Positions 34,859 to 46,300 of a stretch of DNA of 64,000 nt are shown piece after piece (position 1 is the stretch's first letter; every line of letters begins with the position of its first letter). The translations under genes were made by a program, and so were the position numbers. The notes beneath the pieces are model-generated. The model made no database searches. It worked only from the letters and a program-made list of their open reading frames with translations, and had not been told where the DNA came from. Source of the stretch: Camellia lanceoleosa. Its lineage: Eukaryota > Streptophyta > Magnoliopsida > Ericales > Theaceae. The stretch is taken from assembly GCA_025200525.1 (NCBI GenBank), contig CM045758.1, positions 58,003,649-58,067,648 of the forward strand, read 5' to 3'.

Positions 34859-37387
34859 AAATCTGAAATTTCTAGATTTGTCTCCCAAGTTCGAACCAAG
34901 CATTCTACAACCCAAAGCTCAACCTCTTGGGCCCTAATTCTGGAAAAACACTTTAAACACATAGTACATCAAGTTCCAAAAGCCAATTTATAAAATCATT
35001 GCCCAAGAGTGAGTCAATTTTGAGCATCATGTCCATAAATTTCCAAGAACCAAATTTAAACATTCATGCATGAATTCAAGTGCATTTCAAAGCTTCAAAA
35101 CATGATCCAAGGCAACATTTAACTCAGAAATTTGTTGACTTCAAAGGCTTTATCAAAAATATGCACATGCATGTAGAAATTTAACACCCAACAACCTCAA
35201 TTTCCATGAATGTGTACATGCACGTATGTTACACTACCCAATTCAACAATTCAAGCTAATTCTAGACTCCAATCTTCAATATGTCATGAAAATATGCAAG
35301 AACTAATTTAATCATATGAATGAGGGGATGAATTTCTACCTTAAACCTTCAAGTTTGAGTGTGAGAGCTCAATTCTTCCAAGTTGCCTATAATTCCTCCA
35401 ATTTTCTAAGCCAAACCTTGTTAAATCAAGTTTTCTTCACTCTCATTTGTCTCTCCCACGTTGGTCTCTCAAGAGAATGAAAGCAAAATGTTCCAAGGCT
35501 AAGTCTCCTAATTGTCTAAGTTAGTGGCCTTCAATGGCGTAATCGTAAATAAGTTAGGTTCATTATTAAAATGTTATTTAATTAGTTTTAAACATTCCAA
35601 ATCGAATTTTAATTGAACCTACCATAAATTCACATAAAATCTAACAAGTCCAAAACACTAATCAATTTCGAAATCGGGTGCCGATAAGGCTTCCAATTTG
35701 CAGTTTAAAGTCTAGAACACGAACAGATATTCCGACACCGAACAGATTTAAACACATAAGTCATGCAATGCACATGCAATTAAATTCCAGATTTTTCCCT
35801 TAATTATCATTAGACATAATTAAGTCCCAATTAGCATTAATCAGGGTCGGGGTTATTACAATACCCATATCCATTAGATCAAGACGAGCCTTGTATGTGT
35901 CCTTGGTTTTTCCATCAATGTTCATCAATGTTCCTAGAACACTATCATATACATTTTTTTCAATGTGCATAATATCAAGGTTGTGACGAACTTTGAGGGT
36001 TTTCCAATAAGGTAAATCAAAGAAAATGCTCCTCCTTGTCCAATTTAAATATTGAGGAGAACGTTTTCGCTTCTTCCCACGTTGATCTATTTTCCCAAAT
36101 AATGATGGGTCTATATGCCCCAATTGACCCAAAACCTCATCTCCTGACAACAAATTAGGTTCTAACCTAAGCTCTGGCTCACCATTGAATGACTTGCTTG
36201 TTCGCAAAAAATGATCATGAGGCAAAAAATGACGATGTCCCATGTAACAAGTTTTTCTACAATGATGCAAGTATTGGTGAGATGCATTCTCATTGCATGA
36301 CGGACAAGCCAATTTGCCTTTGGTGCTCCAACCGGATAAATTACCATACGCAGAAAAGTCATTGATAGTCCATAATAATGCCGCATGCAATTGAAAATTA
36401 GAGCCACTTGATGCATCGTAGGTCTCTACCCCTACCTCCCATAACTCATTTAGCTCATCTATTAGCGGTCGTAAAAACACATCAATGTCAAATCTAGGAG
36501 CTCTACGCCCAGGAATAAGCAAAGGCATCATAAAAAATGGATCTTTCATGCATTTCCAGGGTGGCAAATTGTACGGGACAGTAAAAAATGGCCATATGCT
36601 ATATGAGGTACTCATATTCCCAAATGAATTGAAGCCGTCACTTGCTAATCCGAGCCTAACATTTCGAGGATCTTTGGCGAATGACTCATGCTTTTTGTCA
36701 AAGTCTTTCCATGCTTCAGAGTCATGGGATGGCGATTACATTTTTCTCCTCTACGCGTTTATCTTTGTGCCACCTCATATCAGTAGCTGTCTTCCTTGAT
36801 ATAAATAACCTTTGTAGCCTTGGTTTTAAAGGAAAGTACCGCAAAACCTTATGAGGGATCTTTTTACCTTTACCTTCACCTTTATGAAATTTGTATCTAG
36901 GCTCCTTGCAAGTAAGGCATTTATCTTCATTTTCATACTCTTTCCAAAAAAGTACACAATCGTTCTTGCATACATGTATTTTTTGATAATCAAGGCCCAA
37001 ATCTCGAAATATTTGTTTAACTTCATTGTATGAGCATGGGAATATGAGTACAATGAAGTTAATGATTAGTTTAATATAGCACTCATTTAGGAAGTGATTA
37101 CGGGATAAAAATAATTATAAAAAGATAAAATAAGTTAAAAAAAATAATAATATAAAATGTCACATTTAAATTATAATCAATTTTATTTTTTCTTTCAAAA
37201 AAAAAAAAAAAAAAAATGAAAAAGTCTATCTCAAACGGGGCTTTTTAGCCCTAGACTAAGGCCTCGTTTGGAAATATGTTATTTTAGTAACTTTTTTATT
37301 TTTTGGTTAAAATATGAGGTTAAAAAAAATTAATATGTTTGGAATGATATTTTGATTTTTTTACCAAAAAATGTGCAAAAAATAAAA

Positions 37388-37835
37388 AGAAAATCAGTGT
37401 GTTTGGTTTGAGTTTTTTGAATTAAGTTTTTTGAAAATTAAGTTTTTTAGTTTTCGTATTCTTTTGTTTTTAGTGAATATTTTTTAAATTTTAAGCATTT
37501 TTTTTTTTTACTTTTTTAGATGCACCTTAGTTAGATGTATCTAAAAAGTAAAAAATTTATGAAAAAATATTTTAAAAAATTAATAAATACATAGAAATAC
37601 AAAAAATGTCTTGAATTCTTGTATTTTTTTTTGTATTTTTGGTATTTAGTGAATTTTAAAAAAAAAATTTACAATTTTTTTACTTTTTAAGTGTATTTAT
37701 GTTAGGTATGTCTAAAAAATAAAAAAATTGCTTAAAATATTAAAAAAATTCAGTAAAAACAAAAAAACACAAAAAATAAGAAAGTAGAATTTTCTAAAAA
37801 GAGTTTTCTGAAAAGAGAAAACAAGCAAGCTGAAT
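37388..37835. mobile_element. MITE-like hairpin, family M1 (copy in unit B)
   Basis: The block opens GTGTGTTTGGTTTGAGTTTT and closes AAAACAAGCAAGCTGAATAG, and is absent at the matching place in unit A (near 22000-22020). Its halves are inverted copies around a GTATTTTTGGTATTTAGTG centre. Relatives occur at about 17400-17720, 42196-42600, 42770-43085 and 48005-48440. It is non-coding. Confidence 0.65.
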
Positions 37836-38235
37836 AGAACTTTTGATTTTTTGGTACAAATTATTGACTTTTTAGTTTTTTTAGTGACTTTTAATTTTTA
37901 GGCTAAAACATTGAGTTACAAAATAAGACTTAAAGTAGCTAAAAAGTTAAAAAGTCAATCCACACCCCCAAACGAATTCTTTGTGGCTAAAATAACCTTT
38001 TAGCCCCAAAATCTTCTATGCCAAATGAGTGTAATTTTTCCATTTTAATTGACTTTTTAAAATTTTTTTAGCCTGGTTAAAGAGAGTTATGTTTGTGATG
38101 ATAGATCATAGATGACTTTTTTAAATTGATTTGATAATTATGTGATAAAAATATAAAATGATTATATTTTGAATGTGATATTTTGTTTGATTAATTATTT
38201 TAATTTATTTTTTATTAACTACTTTAATTTAAAAA

Positions 38236-38405
38236 GGAAAAATGTTTGAGGGCCCTAATTTCTGTGGCTCAAATGGTTTAAAATTGTCAAAACGAAGTCA
38301 TTTTGGTAATTTTAATGTTGTTTTGTACTCAAAACGACGTCGTTTTGACAAATTCGAACCATTTGAATTACAGAAATTAGAGCCCTCTACCATTGTTGTT
38401 TAAAA
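38236..38405. mobile_element. Short palindromic MITE-like element (about 170 bp)
   Basis: This block is missing from unit A, where the flanks are joined near 22600. The ends are inverted (GAGGGCCCTAATTTCTG near 38249 and CAGAAATTAGAGCCCTC near 38373), and a TTTAAAAAG-type direct repeat flanks it. A perfect 20-bp palindrome, TCAAAACGACGTCGTTTTGA, lies at 38329-38348. Confidence 0.7.
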
Positions 38406-38514
38406 AGCCACAAACCTAACTTTTTAATTATTTTTAAATAAATTTTAAACAAAACCATTATTTATAGGGAAAAAAAAATGTACACAAGCCATAACAGAGA
38501 TAATTACAGAAAGA

Positions 38515-38700
38515 AAAATGCTTGGGAGCACTAATTAGTGCTCCCACTAATTAGGTGGCAGTGGGTCCCGCCAGTAATGATGTGATGTTCTGGTCTTGGA
38601 GTTGTATTTTATTTTATTTTTTTTTACTTTTTTAATGCATTAGTGCTATTAGTGGTGGTGTTTTTAGTGGGATGAATCATTGTTGTTACAGAAAACATGT
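38515..38700. mobile_element. Small hairpin insertion in unit B
   Basis: It starts with a perfect 24-bp palindrome at 38523-38546 (GGGAGCACTAATTAGTGCTC core), continues with TTAGGTGGCAGTGGGTCCC, and ends in TTAGTGGGATGAATCATTG near 38685. It has no counterpart in unit A. Boundaries are approximate. Confidence 0.5.
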
Positions 38701-41700
38701 GTGGACCAATGGTAGGTAGGTGGGTAGGTAGGTAGAAAAGACTAAAAAGATGTATACAAGCCCCTACAATGACTCAGTCAAAGTCAAGAAGACAATTTTG
38801 GAGGCAGGCAGTATTTATTTACTACTTTTTTGAACCAATGGTAGCCTAGGGAGTCTAAGAACCGTGATTCAGACGCATTAGAATTAGAATGGGATAACCA
38901 TTTCCTCTAACGTGTATTTCATTTCATGGGAAATTCTATGCTTTAGTCTCTCGTATGCATTCATTTCCTCTAACGTGTATTTTATTTCATGGAAATTCTA
39001 TGCTATAGTCTCTCGTATGCATTATTTATCTATGATTTTTATGTTTATGAGTATGATTTATTGTGTTATTCATTATGACACATTATAATATTAATTATAA
39101 AATTATTTTATTTACGATTCAAGAGTTATTTGATTATAATTTATATGATATTTGATTATAACTTAAATTTTTTAATTAATTATGACTCCTAAAATATTGA
39201 GTTATGTGATTTATGATAATCAAATTTATAAATGGCATAACTTGCACACACACAAAAAATATATATATATATATACCATAGCATTACCCCTTCATATATA
39301 TATATATATCAAGAATTAAGGCTAAGTTTGGGATGTAGAGAATAATCCAAAAAGTCAAAAAGTTACTCAAAAAGTTAAAAAGTTAATACTATTCACCAAA
39401 AGTCAACAATTACGGCTGCACAACTCCCAATTCAAATTTTCCTCTAAAAACTAATTTTTACAATTTTTTATTACACATTTTTTCATAAAAAGTCAAAAAG
39501 TTAACCCAAACATCCATATTTTCAACCTCACTTTTTTAGTCAAAAAAGACAAAAAGTGCACTTATTTAGTCTTCCCAAACAAGGCCTAAAAATAGTAGCT
39601 CCAAGTTAAAATAGTAAAAAAAAACCCAAAAAAATGGAAAGGATTTTTTTTGTTTTTTGTTTTTTTTTCACTAAAAGACAAATTGATTACAAAAAAAAAA
39701 AAAAAATCCAAATAAAATATCACATCAAACTCTATAATCATTTTACTTTTTCTCTCACAAACATCATATCCAACAACAAAAAAATTCAACTATCTTCTCA
39801 AATACAAAAAAATTTTTCTCCAATAATATTTTACAACTAAAAAACTTTACGAAAAAATTCTTTTTCCAAACACCCACATTGTAAAGTTGTGGTACATGAT
39901 CATTGGTTTGATCCATGAGAAGGGCAACAATAGGGGTGTTGTTAAGTTTGATTTTGAGGTAAATTGACAATCAAATTAGTGGTTAATCAAACTAACAAAA
40001 TGTTATATTAAATTCACAATTATTTTATTTTTTCTCTCATAATTATCAAATTAATTTAAAAAAAAAACCAATTTTCCAAACATAATTATTTTAATCAGAC
40101 TAAAATAGTTAACTTCCCAAGCAAGGCCAAAATATCACATTTAAATTATAATAATTTTACTCTCTCTCTTTTTTTTTTTTTTTTTTTTCACTCAACCATC
40201 AAATTAACTACAAAAAAAAAAAAGCTAAAAATTTATCTTATACAAACTTTTTTAGTCAGATTAAAATAGTAAAAAAGTCAAGCAAAAAAAGTTTATCCCA
40301 AATGGGGCATCAATACTATGTGAATTATAGCTAAAATAAAAAAAATTAAGTTATAACTAAATATCACATGAGATGTAACCAACAATTTTTAAATTATAAC
40401 TAAAATAATATTACAACATATCATAATTAACAAAAAGTTCATAAAGAAACAAAAATCATAACCAAAAGTTCATAGTACATTGTACCATAAAATTTCCCAT
40501 GAACTGAAATACACTTTAGAAGAAATGGCTATCTTCTTCCTAGTGCGTCTGGATCACGGTTCATGTACTTCCTCCCATAATTGTCTTCTTGAAATACACG
40601 TTAGAAGAAATGACCATCTTCTTCCTAATGCGTTTGGATCACACTTCGTGTGTACACTCCTGCCATAACTGTGTTCTTGACTTTTGACTGAGTTATTGTA
40701 GTGGGACCTTGACACATGTTTCAGTCTTAATTATCTTTGTTATGGTCCTTGTTTACATTTTTTTTTCTTATAAATAAATTTGAAATTATGCTTCACTAAA
40801 TTTTCTTTGGAATTTATTTTTAAAAAATTTGGTACATTATCTATATAACATTGTTTGTGTAGAAAAATTAGGAATTACATATCACATCTTTGAATTAAAG
40901 GGCGAAATTAAAAATTGTTTACAGGTGCCGATCAAGGTATGTGCCAAAAAAAATTGAAGTAATTTTTCTACATTGCTGATTAAATAAAATTTCTCATATA
41001 AGCTGTTTTGAAAGAAGTATTTCATGAACAAAAAATATATAAATAAATTTGACAAATTTTTTTCTTCTATTTTTTTTTTAATTTTGAAATTGAAATATAA
41101 TTAGATATCAATATATAATCGATTAGATTACCTTTAAGTTATTTTAACAATTGACGTAGTCTAATAAATTATGTTATTAGTCTCTATATTTTTATAAAAT
41201 TTATGACTAAACAATTTCTGAAAGAGATGTTCTATTAATTTTCTTTATTTTTAAATGTATATCTGATGAAAATTTTCTTTATTTTTATTCCTCTTTCATT
41301 CATTTAACACAGCCCAAGTCAAGTCAATTTGGATTGTTGCAAAACAAAAGTCACTTAAAATATCTCATAGGATCAAAAATGCAAAATCCATTTTCATCCA
41401 TTGGGAATTGACTTTTTAAATTTTTATAAAAATTATGTAAAAAAAGTAAAAAGAATAAGTTGACCTTAATATTAATTTTTTAATTTTTTAATTTTTTAAC
41501 TAAAATTCTAAATTCCCAGACATAGATTGTAAAGTTGTGGTCATGACCGTTGTTTCATCCATAAGATGGGCAACAATATGGGTGGTTAGATAAATTTAGT
41601 TTGATTTTGATGTAAATTAACAATCAAATTAGTTGTTATTATTCTCTAAATTTATGAATCGAACTAAATCGTGAAACTTTAAAAATGAACCAAAATTGAA

Positions 41701-41934
41701 ACCGCCAAAAACTATTTCACGACTCTAAATTAAGAATTTCATCACTATATTTAGAATATGTAATTTAATAAATGTTAATTTCTATACAAGCATTCCAAAA
41801 ATTTCATAAACATACTTAAATTTTTCGAATATTCTCCAAATTATTTTTTTTTATAAAATGTGTGACGATAAAAGAATAATAATTCATATTACATATCAAT
41901 TTCTATGAAACTAAAATTTTCAATAATGTTTATT

Positions 41935-42102
41935 TTTTGAGACAAAACTTTTGATCTCAAAAGATTAGTAATTAATTATTTAAATATTTAATTTTGTCGC
42001 TAAAAATAGAATAATAACACTTTTAGGGACAAAAATATTTTATTTCTAAAAAGTTATTTTGTCCTTAAATGTTTATCTTTAAAACTTTAATTTCTTATAG
42101 TG
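41935..42102. mobile_element. Relic of a CACTA transposon end
   Basis: The stretch contains TTTTGTCGCTAAAAATAG, TTTTAGGGACAAAAATA and TTTTGTCCTTAAATG, which resemble CACTA subterminal repeats. It ends TTTCTTATAGTG at 42102; the complement CACTATAAGAAA is a typical CACTA terminus. The partner end was not found. Confidence 0.55.
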
Positions 42103-42195
42103 ATAAAACACTAAATTAAAAAATAATTTAAAAAAATTTGAGAGGATAGCTGTGATAGGCATATGAAATATTTTGAAACGTATTAGAGGAAGCTA

Positions 42196-42600
42196 ATCAC
42201 TTTGCTTGGTTTGAGTTTTTAAAAAATACTTTTTAGAAAATTCTATTTTTTTGTTTTTCATATTTTTTTAATTGAATTTTTTTAATATTTTAAGCAATTT
42301 TTTATTTTTTAAACATGCTTAACATAAATGCACTTAAAAGGTATAATTTTCGTGAAAAAAAATCTTTAAAAAATTCACTAAATACCAAAAATGCAAAAAA
42401 AATTATGAAAATTCAATATATTTTGCGTATTTTTGCGTATTTATTAATTTTTTGAAATATTTTTTCACAATTATTTTACGTTTTAGATACATCTAAGTAA
42501 GGTGCATTTAAAAAAGTAAAAAAAATGTTTTAAATTTTACAAATATTTACTCAAAAAAAAAATAATAATAACTCAATTTTTAGAAAATTGAAACCAAACA
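42196..42600. mobile_element. MITE-like hairpin, family M1
   Basis: It opens TTTGCTTGGTTTGAGTTTTT and closes TTAGAAAATTGAAACCAAAC, so the ends are complementary. The interior resembles the copies at 37388-37835 and 48005-48440. It is non-coding. Confidence 0.6.
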
Positions 42601-42769
42601 CATTGAATATTGATGTGAATTTCACGTCAAGAGGAAGAATCACATGAATTGCATTAGTTTGTTACATTTTTATGGATGAGTTAATAATGTAAATATATTT
42701 TATTTACATTTCACATATTTTTTTTTTCTTTTCCAAATTCACCAACCAACCACAGCGTTAACAATTTGG

Positions 42770-43085
42770 TTTTGAATAGTTTTTTAAAAATTGGATTTTT
42801 TATTTTTATTTTTTTAGTGCTTTTTTTAAAATATTAAATATATATATTTTTATTTTTTTTATTTTTAGATGCATACAACCTAAATACAAAAGAATATATA
42901 TTTTCATATTCTTTTGCATTTATCTAGTTTTTTTTTTTATTTATATTTTTTCAAAAATATTATACTTTTTAAGTATGTCTAAATTATGTGTATCTAAAGA
43001 GAAAAAAAAAAGTTTAAAATATTAAAAAAATACATAAAAATAAAAAATACAAAAAATAAAAAACTATAATTTTCAAATATATATA
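42770..43085. mobile_element. MITE-like hairpin, family M1 (diverged or partial)
   Basis: The left half (TTTTTTAGTGCTTTTTTTAAAATATT, ATGCATACAACCTAAATAC) is answered by the right half (AAGTATGTCTAAATTATGTG, AAAGTTTAAAATATT). The same internal layout is seen in the other M1 copies. The ends are unclear. Confidence 0.45.
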
Positions 43086-43273
43086 TATATATATATATTA
43101 CCGTCTATCCACAATAACAACGAAATTTAAATGCGTAAACCCCATTAGTATATATAATAGAAAGTGATGTGTACTTATCCAAACTCAAATTTCATTCCTT
43201 TCGATTGTTACACAAAAGTCATTTAAAATATCTCCCCAGATTGACCAGCCAAGGTCTGGCCAGGAAAAACGCA

Positions 43274-43283
43274 CTATATATAG
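43274..43283 (+). promoter_or_regulatory. Probable TATA box of the RLP gene
   Basis: CTATATATAG lies 70 bp upstream of the first ATG at 43344. Transcription would then start near 43305-43315, leaving a short 5' leader. This is inferred from position and sequence only. Confidence 0.55.
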
Positions 43284-43343
43284 CGCGAATAACATTCGAT
43301 ATTAAGTCACAAATACACCGAATACTAAATTCTACTGTGTTGC

Positions 43344-46300
43344 ATGTTTATCATGGGTTCATCATCCATGAGAATTGCAGCAATTGTTTTTTACCTTTGC
43401 TTTCTCACCTTTGCAACATTTCATAATTGCTTTTGCAATGGAAACTCCAACATTGTTTGCTCCAAAACTGAAAAGCAAGCCCTTCTAAAATTCAAGCAAG
43501 ATCTTAAAGACCCTGCGAACTGGTTGTCCTCTTGGGCTGGTGACGACTGTTGTCAATGGTCCGGAGTTGTCTGCAACAACTTCACTGGCCATGTCCATGA
43601 GATCCACCTTCGTAATGCTGATTGTCATTTTAATGGAAATGTATTTGAATATGAAACTTTTTTTCGTGATTGGCCATTTGCATATGAAGCTTGCTGGAGT
43701 TATCACCAGTTAGGAGGTAAAATAAATCCTTCTTTGCTCGATTTGAAGCACCTCCGTTATCTGGACTTGAGCGGGAATAATTTTGGAGGGATTCGCATTC
43801 CTAGTTTCATTGGCTCTATTGGAAGTCTGAGGTACCTCGACCTGTCTAATGCCGGATTCAGTGGAGCCATTCCTCATCAACTAGGAAATCTCACCACGAT
43901 GCGTTATCTGGACTTGAGCTGGAATCATTTTGGAGGGATTCGCATTCCTAGCTTCATTGGCTCTATTGGAAGTTTGAGGTATCTCGACCTGTCTCATGCC
44001 GAATTCAGCGGAGCCATTCCTCATCAACTAGGAAATCTCACCATGATACGTTATCTGTACTTGAACTGGAATCAACTTTTTCGAGGTATTTTTCCTGAAA
44101 CTGAAACTGAACTACGGTTACATGGCGATAATTTACACTGGGTTTCAGGTCTTCGTTCATTACAATACCTTGATATGTCATGGGCAAACCTTAGCAAAGC
44201 AGTGGATTGGCTAGAGGTGACAAGCAAGCTTCCTTCTTTGGTAGAATTACACTTACGTGGTTGTGATCTCAAATATTCTTCTCCTTCAACTACCATTAAC
44301 TTTACATCACTACATATCCTCGACCTTTCTGGTAACAATTTTGCATCGTCTATACCTAAGTGGATTTTTAGTTTGAATCATCTAGTTTTCCTAGATATCA
44401 GTAGTTGTTATGGCCCAATTCCCAATGGTATTCAAAACATGACTTCTCTCAAAGTGTTTTATGCTGCTGGAAATAATCTGAATTCATCATTGCCCAAGGG
44501 GTTGTTTAGCCTCAAAGACCTTCTTGTTCTGGACTTAGGCTACAATAAGTTTCAGGGACCAATTCCAATTGGCCTTCTAAACATGACTAGTCTTAGAGAT
44601 CTAGATTTATCCTATAATTTTTTCACTTCCTTGCCAAATGGGTTGTTGTCTAGTCTTAGCCGTCTCGAGTTGGTCATTCTCAAGGGCAATCTCTTGCATG
44701 GTGTAAACTCAGGAGCCATAGGAAACGTGACTTCCCTCATTAGCCTTGACTTGTCTAACAATTTTTTCACTTCCTTGCCAAATGGGTTGTTGTCTAGTCT
44801 TAGCCGTCTCGAGTCGGTCATTCTCAGTGGCAATCTCTTGCATGGTGTAAACTCAGGAGCCATAGGAAATGTGACTTCCCTCATTAGACTTGACTTGTCT
44901 AACAATTTTTTCACTTCGTTGCCAAATGGGTTGTTTAGGCTTAGTCGTCTCGAGTCGGTCATTCTCGCCCACAATCTCTTGCAAGGTGTAATCTCAGGAG
45001 GCATAGGAAACTTGACTTCCCTCATTAGCCTTGACATGTCATACAATCAACTTGAGGGAAACATACCAAGATCGTTGGGAAAATTATGCAAGTTGAAGAC
45101 AATTGATTTATCATATAACAAATTGGGTGGAGACATAACAGAACTTTTCAGAAGTTTCTCCCATTGCATTTTATGTGGATTGGAGTCAATGTCATTAGAG
45201 AACAATTATCTTGGTGGTCAATTTCCAAATGAGCTTGACCAATTCAAAAATCTAACCTACCTTTCTCTTCAAAACAACTCCATTTCTGGTCCCATTCCAA
45301 TGTCGATCGAAAGATTATCATCCTTGGCAAGCTTAGATCTTTCCTATAATCATTTGAATGGAACTCTTCCTGAAAGTCTTGGGAAACTTGTGAGGTTAAA
45401 CTCTTTAGACGTATCTCATAATTTGCTGAAGGGTGTTGTCTCTGAGATTCACTTTGCCAATCTCACAAGATTAAGTTTCCTATATGGCAGTGGGAACAAT
45501 TTAACTTTGAAAGTGCGTGCTGGTTGGATCCCCACTTTTCAAGTTAGAGTTTTGATGTTGGCCTCTTGGCAATTAGGGCCGCAATTTCCAGCTTGGCTTC
45601 AATACCAAGGACAATTAGAAACATTGGACATAGCCAACACAGGAATTTCTCATTCCATTCCGCAATGGTTTTGGCCCAAAATTTCCAACCTTTTTCAATT
45701 AAATCTCTCTCGTAACCAAATTCATGGAGAGATTCCAAGAAAATTTGAGGTCATTAGTGCTCCTGTGGTTGACCTGAGTTCCAATAACTTTAAGGGTACG
45801 TTGCCATTCATCTCCTCTGCTGTGGCATTGTTAGATCTATCAAATAATTCTTTTGTAGGATCTATCTACCACACCTTATGTGGTCTAATAAGGGAACCAA
45901 ATAGGCTATCTATTCTTAATCTTGGAAACAATAATTTGTCGGGAGGGATTCCTAATTGTTTGAAGAATTGTCCAAATATGCGAGTCTTAAATTTGGAAAA
46001 CAACAATTTGATGGGTACCATTCCGCCCTCTATTGGACATTTAGCTTTCCTCGAATCATTGCACTTGCGACATAACAATCTCTCAGGAAAACTACCACAA
46101 TCTCTTCAACATTGTACAGAATTGGTACTCATTGATCTTGGTGGAAATGAACTTATTGGAGGCATACCAACTTGGATAGGGAATTCATTTTCGAAATTGA
46201 TGCTTCTTAACCTTCGCTCAAATAAGTTTCAAGGTGGCATTCCATATGAACTATGTGGTCTAAGTTCTCTTCAAATCTTGGATCTTGCACATAATAATCT

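Larger units (their letters stand above)
33696..35860 (-). repeat. Solo LTR (2165 bp) inside the transposase gene
   Basis: The block starts TGTCACAACC and ends GGTTATTACA, and is flanked by a perfect ATACC target duplication (33691-33695 and 35861-35865). The transposase frame continues across the two sides. The orientation is inferred as minus because the minus-strand end GGTTTGGGTTGTGACA matches the 3' end of the element 2 LTR. No internal retroelement region is present, so it is the product of LTR-LTR recombination. It holds a 24-bp tandem repeat (33941-34011) and about 2.5 copies of a ~121-bp repeat rich in CTCGAGCGAG (34568-34858). Confidence 0.9.
31801..37018 (-). pseudogene. TNP2-like transposase gene of the CACTA element (broken)
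   Basis: Read on the minus strand, the protein begins mid-domain at 37018-36725 with LDYQKIHVCKNDCVLFWKEY and a CX2C pair. It continues, after a frameshift near 36725, through the transposase_21 core at 36615-35866 (MSTSYSIWPF, YNLPPWKCMK, DVFLRPLIDELNELW, AYGNLSGWSTKG). After the inserted LTR it has the DUF4218-type region (33690-33003; ITGLKSHDCHV, RWMYGFERYM) and a DUF4216-type region (32598-32062; FKCDWWDVG). An in-frame TAG at about 32063 separates an acidic Asp/Glu-rich tail that stays open to 31801. The N-terminal part is missing where the element ends. Truncation, frameshifts, the stop and the LTR insertion make it non-functional. Confidence 0.85.
24874..37060 (-). mobile_element. CACTA (En/Spm) DNA transposon, 12.2 kb, with captured exons
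   Basis: The left end starts CACTACAACATATAAGAC after the trinucleotide AAT, and AAT recurs at 37061-37063. That fits the 3-bp target duplication of CACTA elements, and comparison with unit A places the insertion exactly here. The expected TAGTG inverted end is missing on the right: the element breaks off inside the transposase gene at a 12-bp inverted repeat (37019-37030 and 37049-37060). Coding parts are on the minus strand: TNP2-like transposase first, then copied host exons, then a TNP1-like gene. With one terminus and the N-terminal transposase part lost, the copy should be immobile. Confidence 0.85.
24641..41140 (+). repeat. Tandem duplication unit B, interrupted by the CACTA element
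   Basis: Unit B runs 24641-24873 and resumes at 37061. Without the 12.2-kb insertion and its small private insertions it matches unit A in order and length. Unit B also has its own MITE-like blocks at 37388-37835, 38236-38405 and 38515-38700. These show that it and unit A have evolved apart since duplication. Confidence 0.75.
41141..43270 (+). other. AT-rich intergenic region upstream of the RLP gene
   Basis: It contains no recognisable gene. It holds a CACTA-terminus relic (41935-42102), two MITE-like hairpins (42196-42600 and 42770-43085) and a TA microsatellite (43078-43099). The strand field is nominal. Confidence 0.7.
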
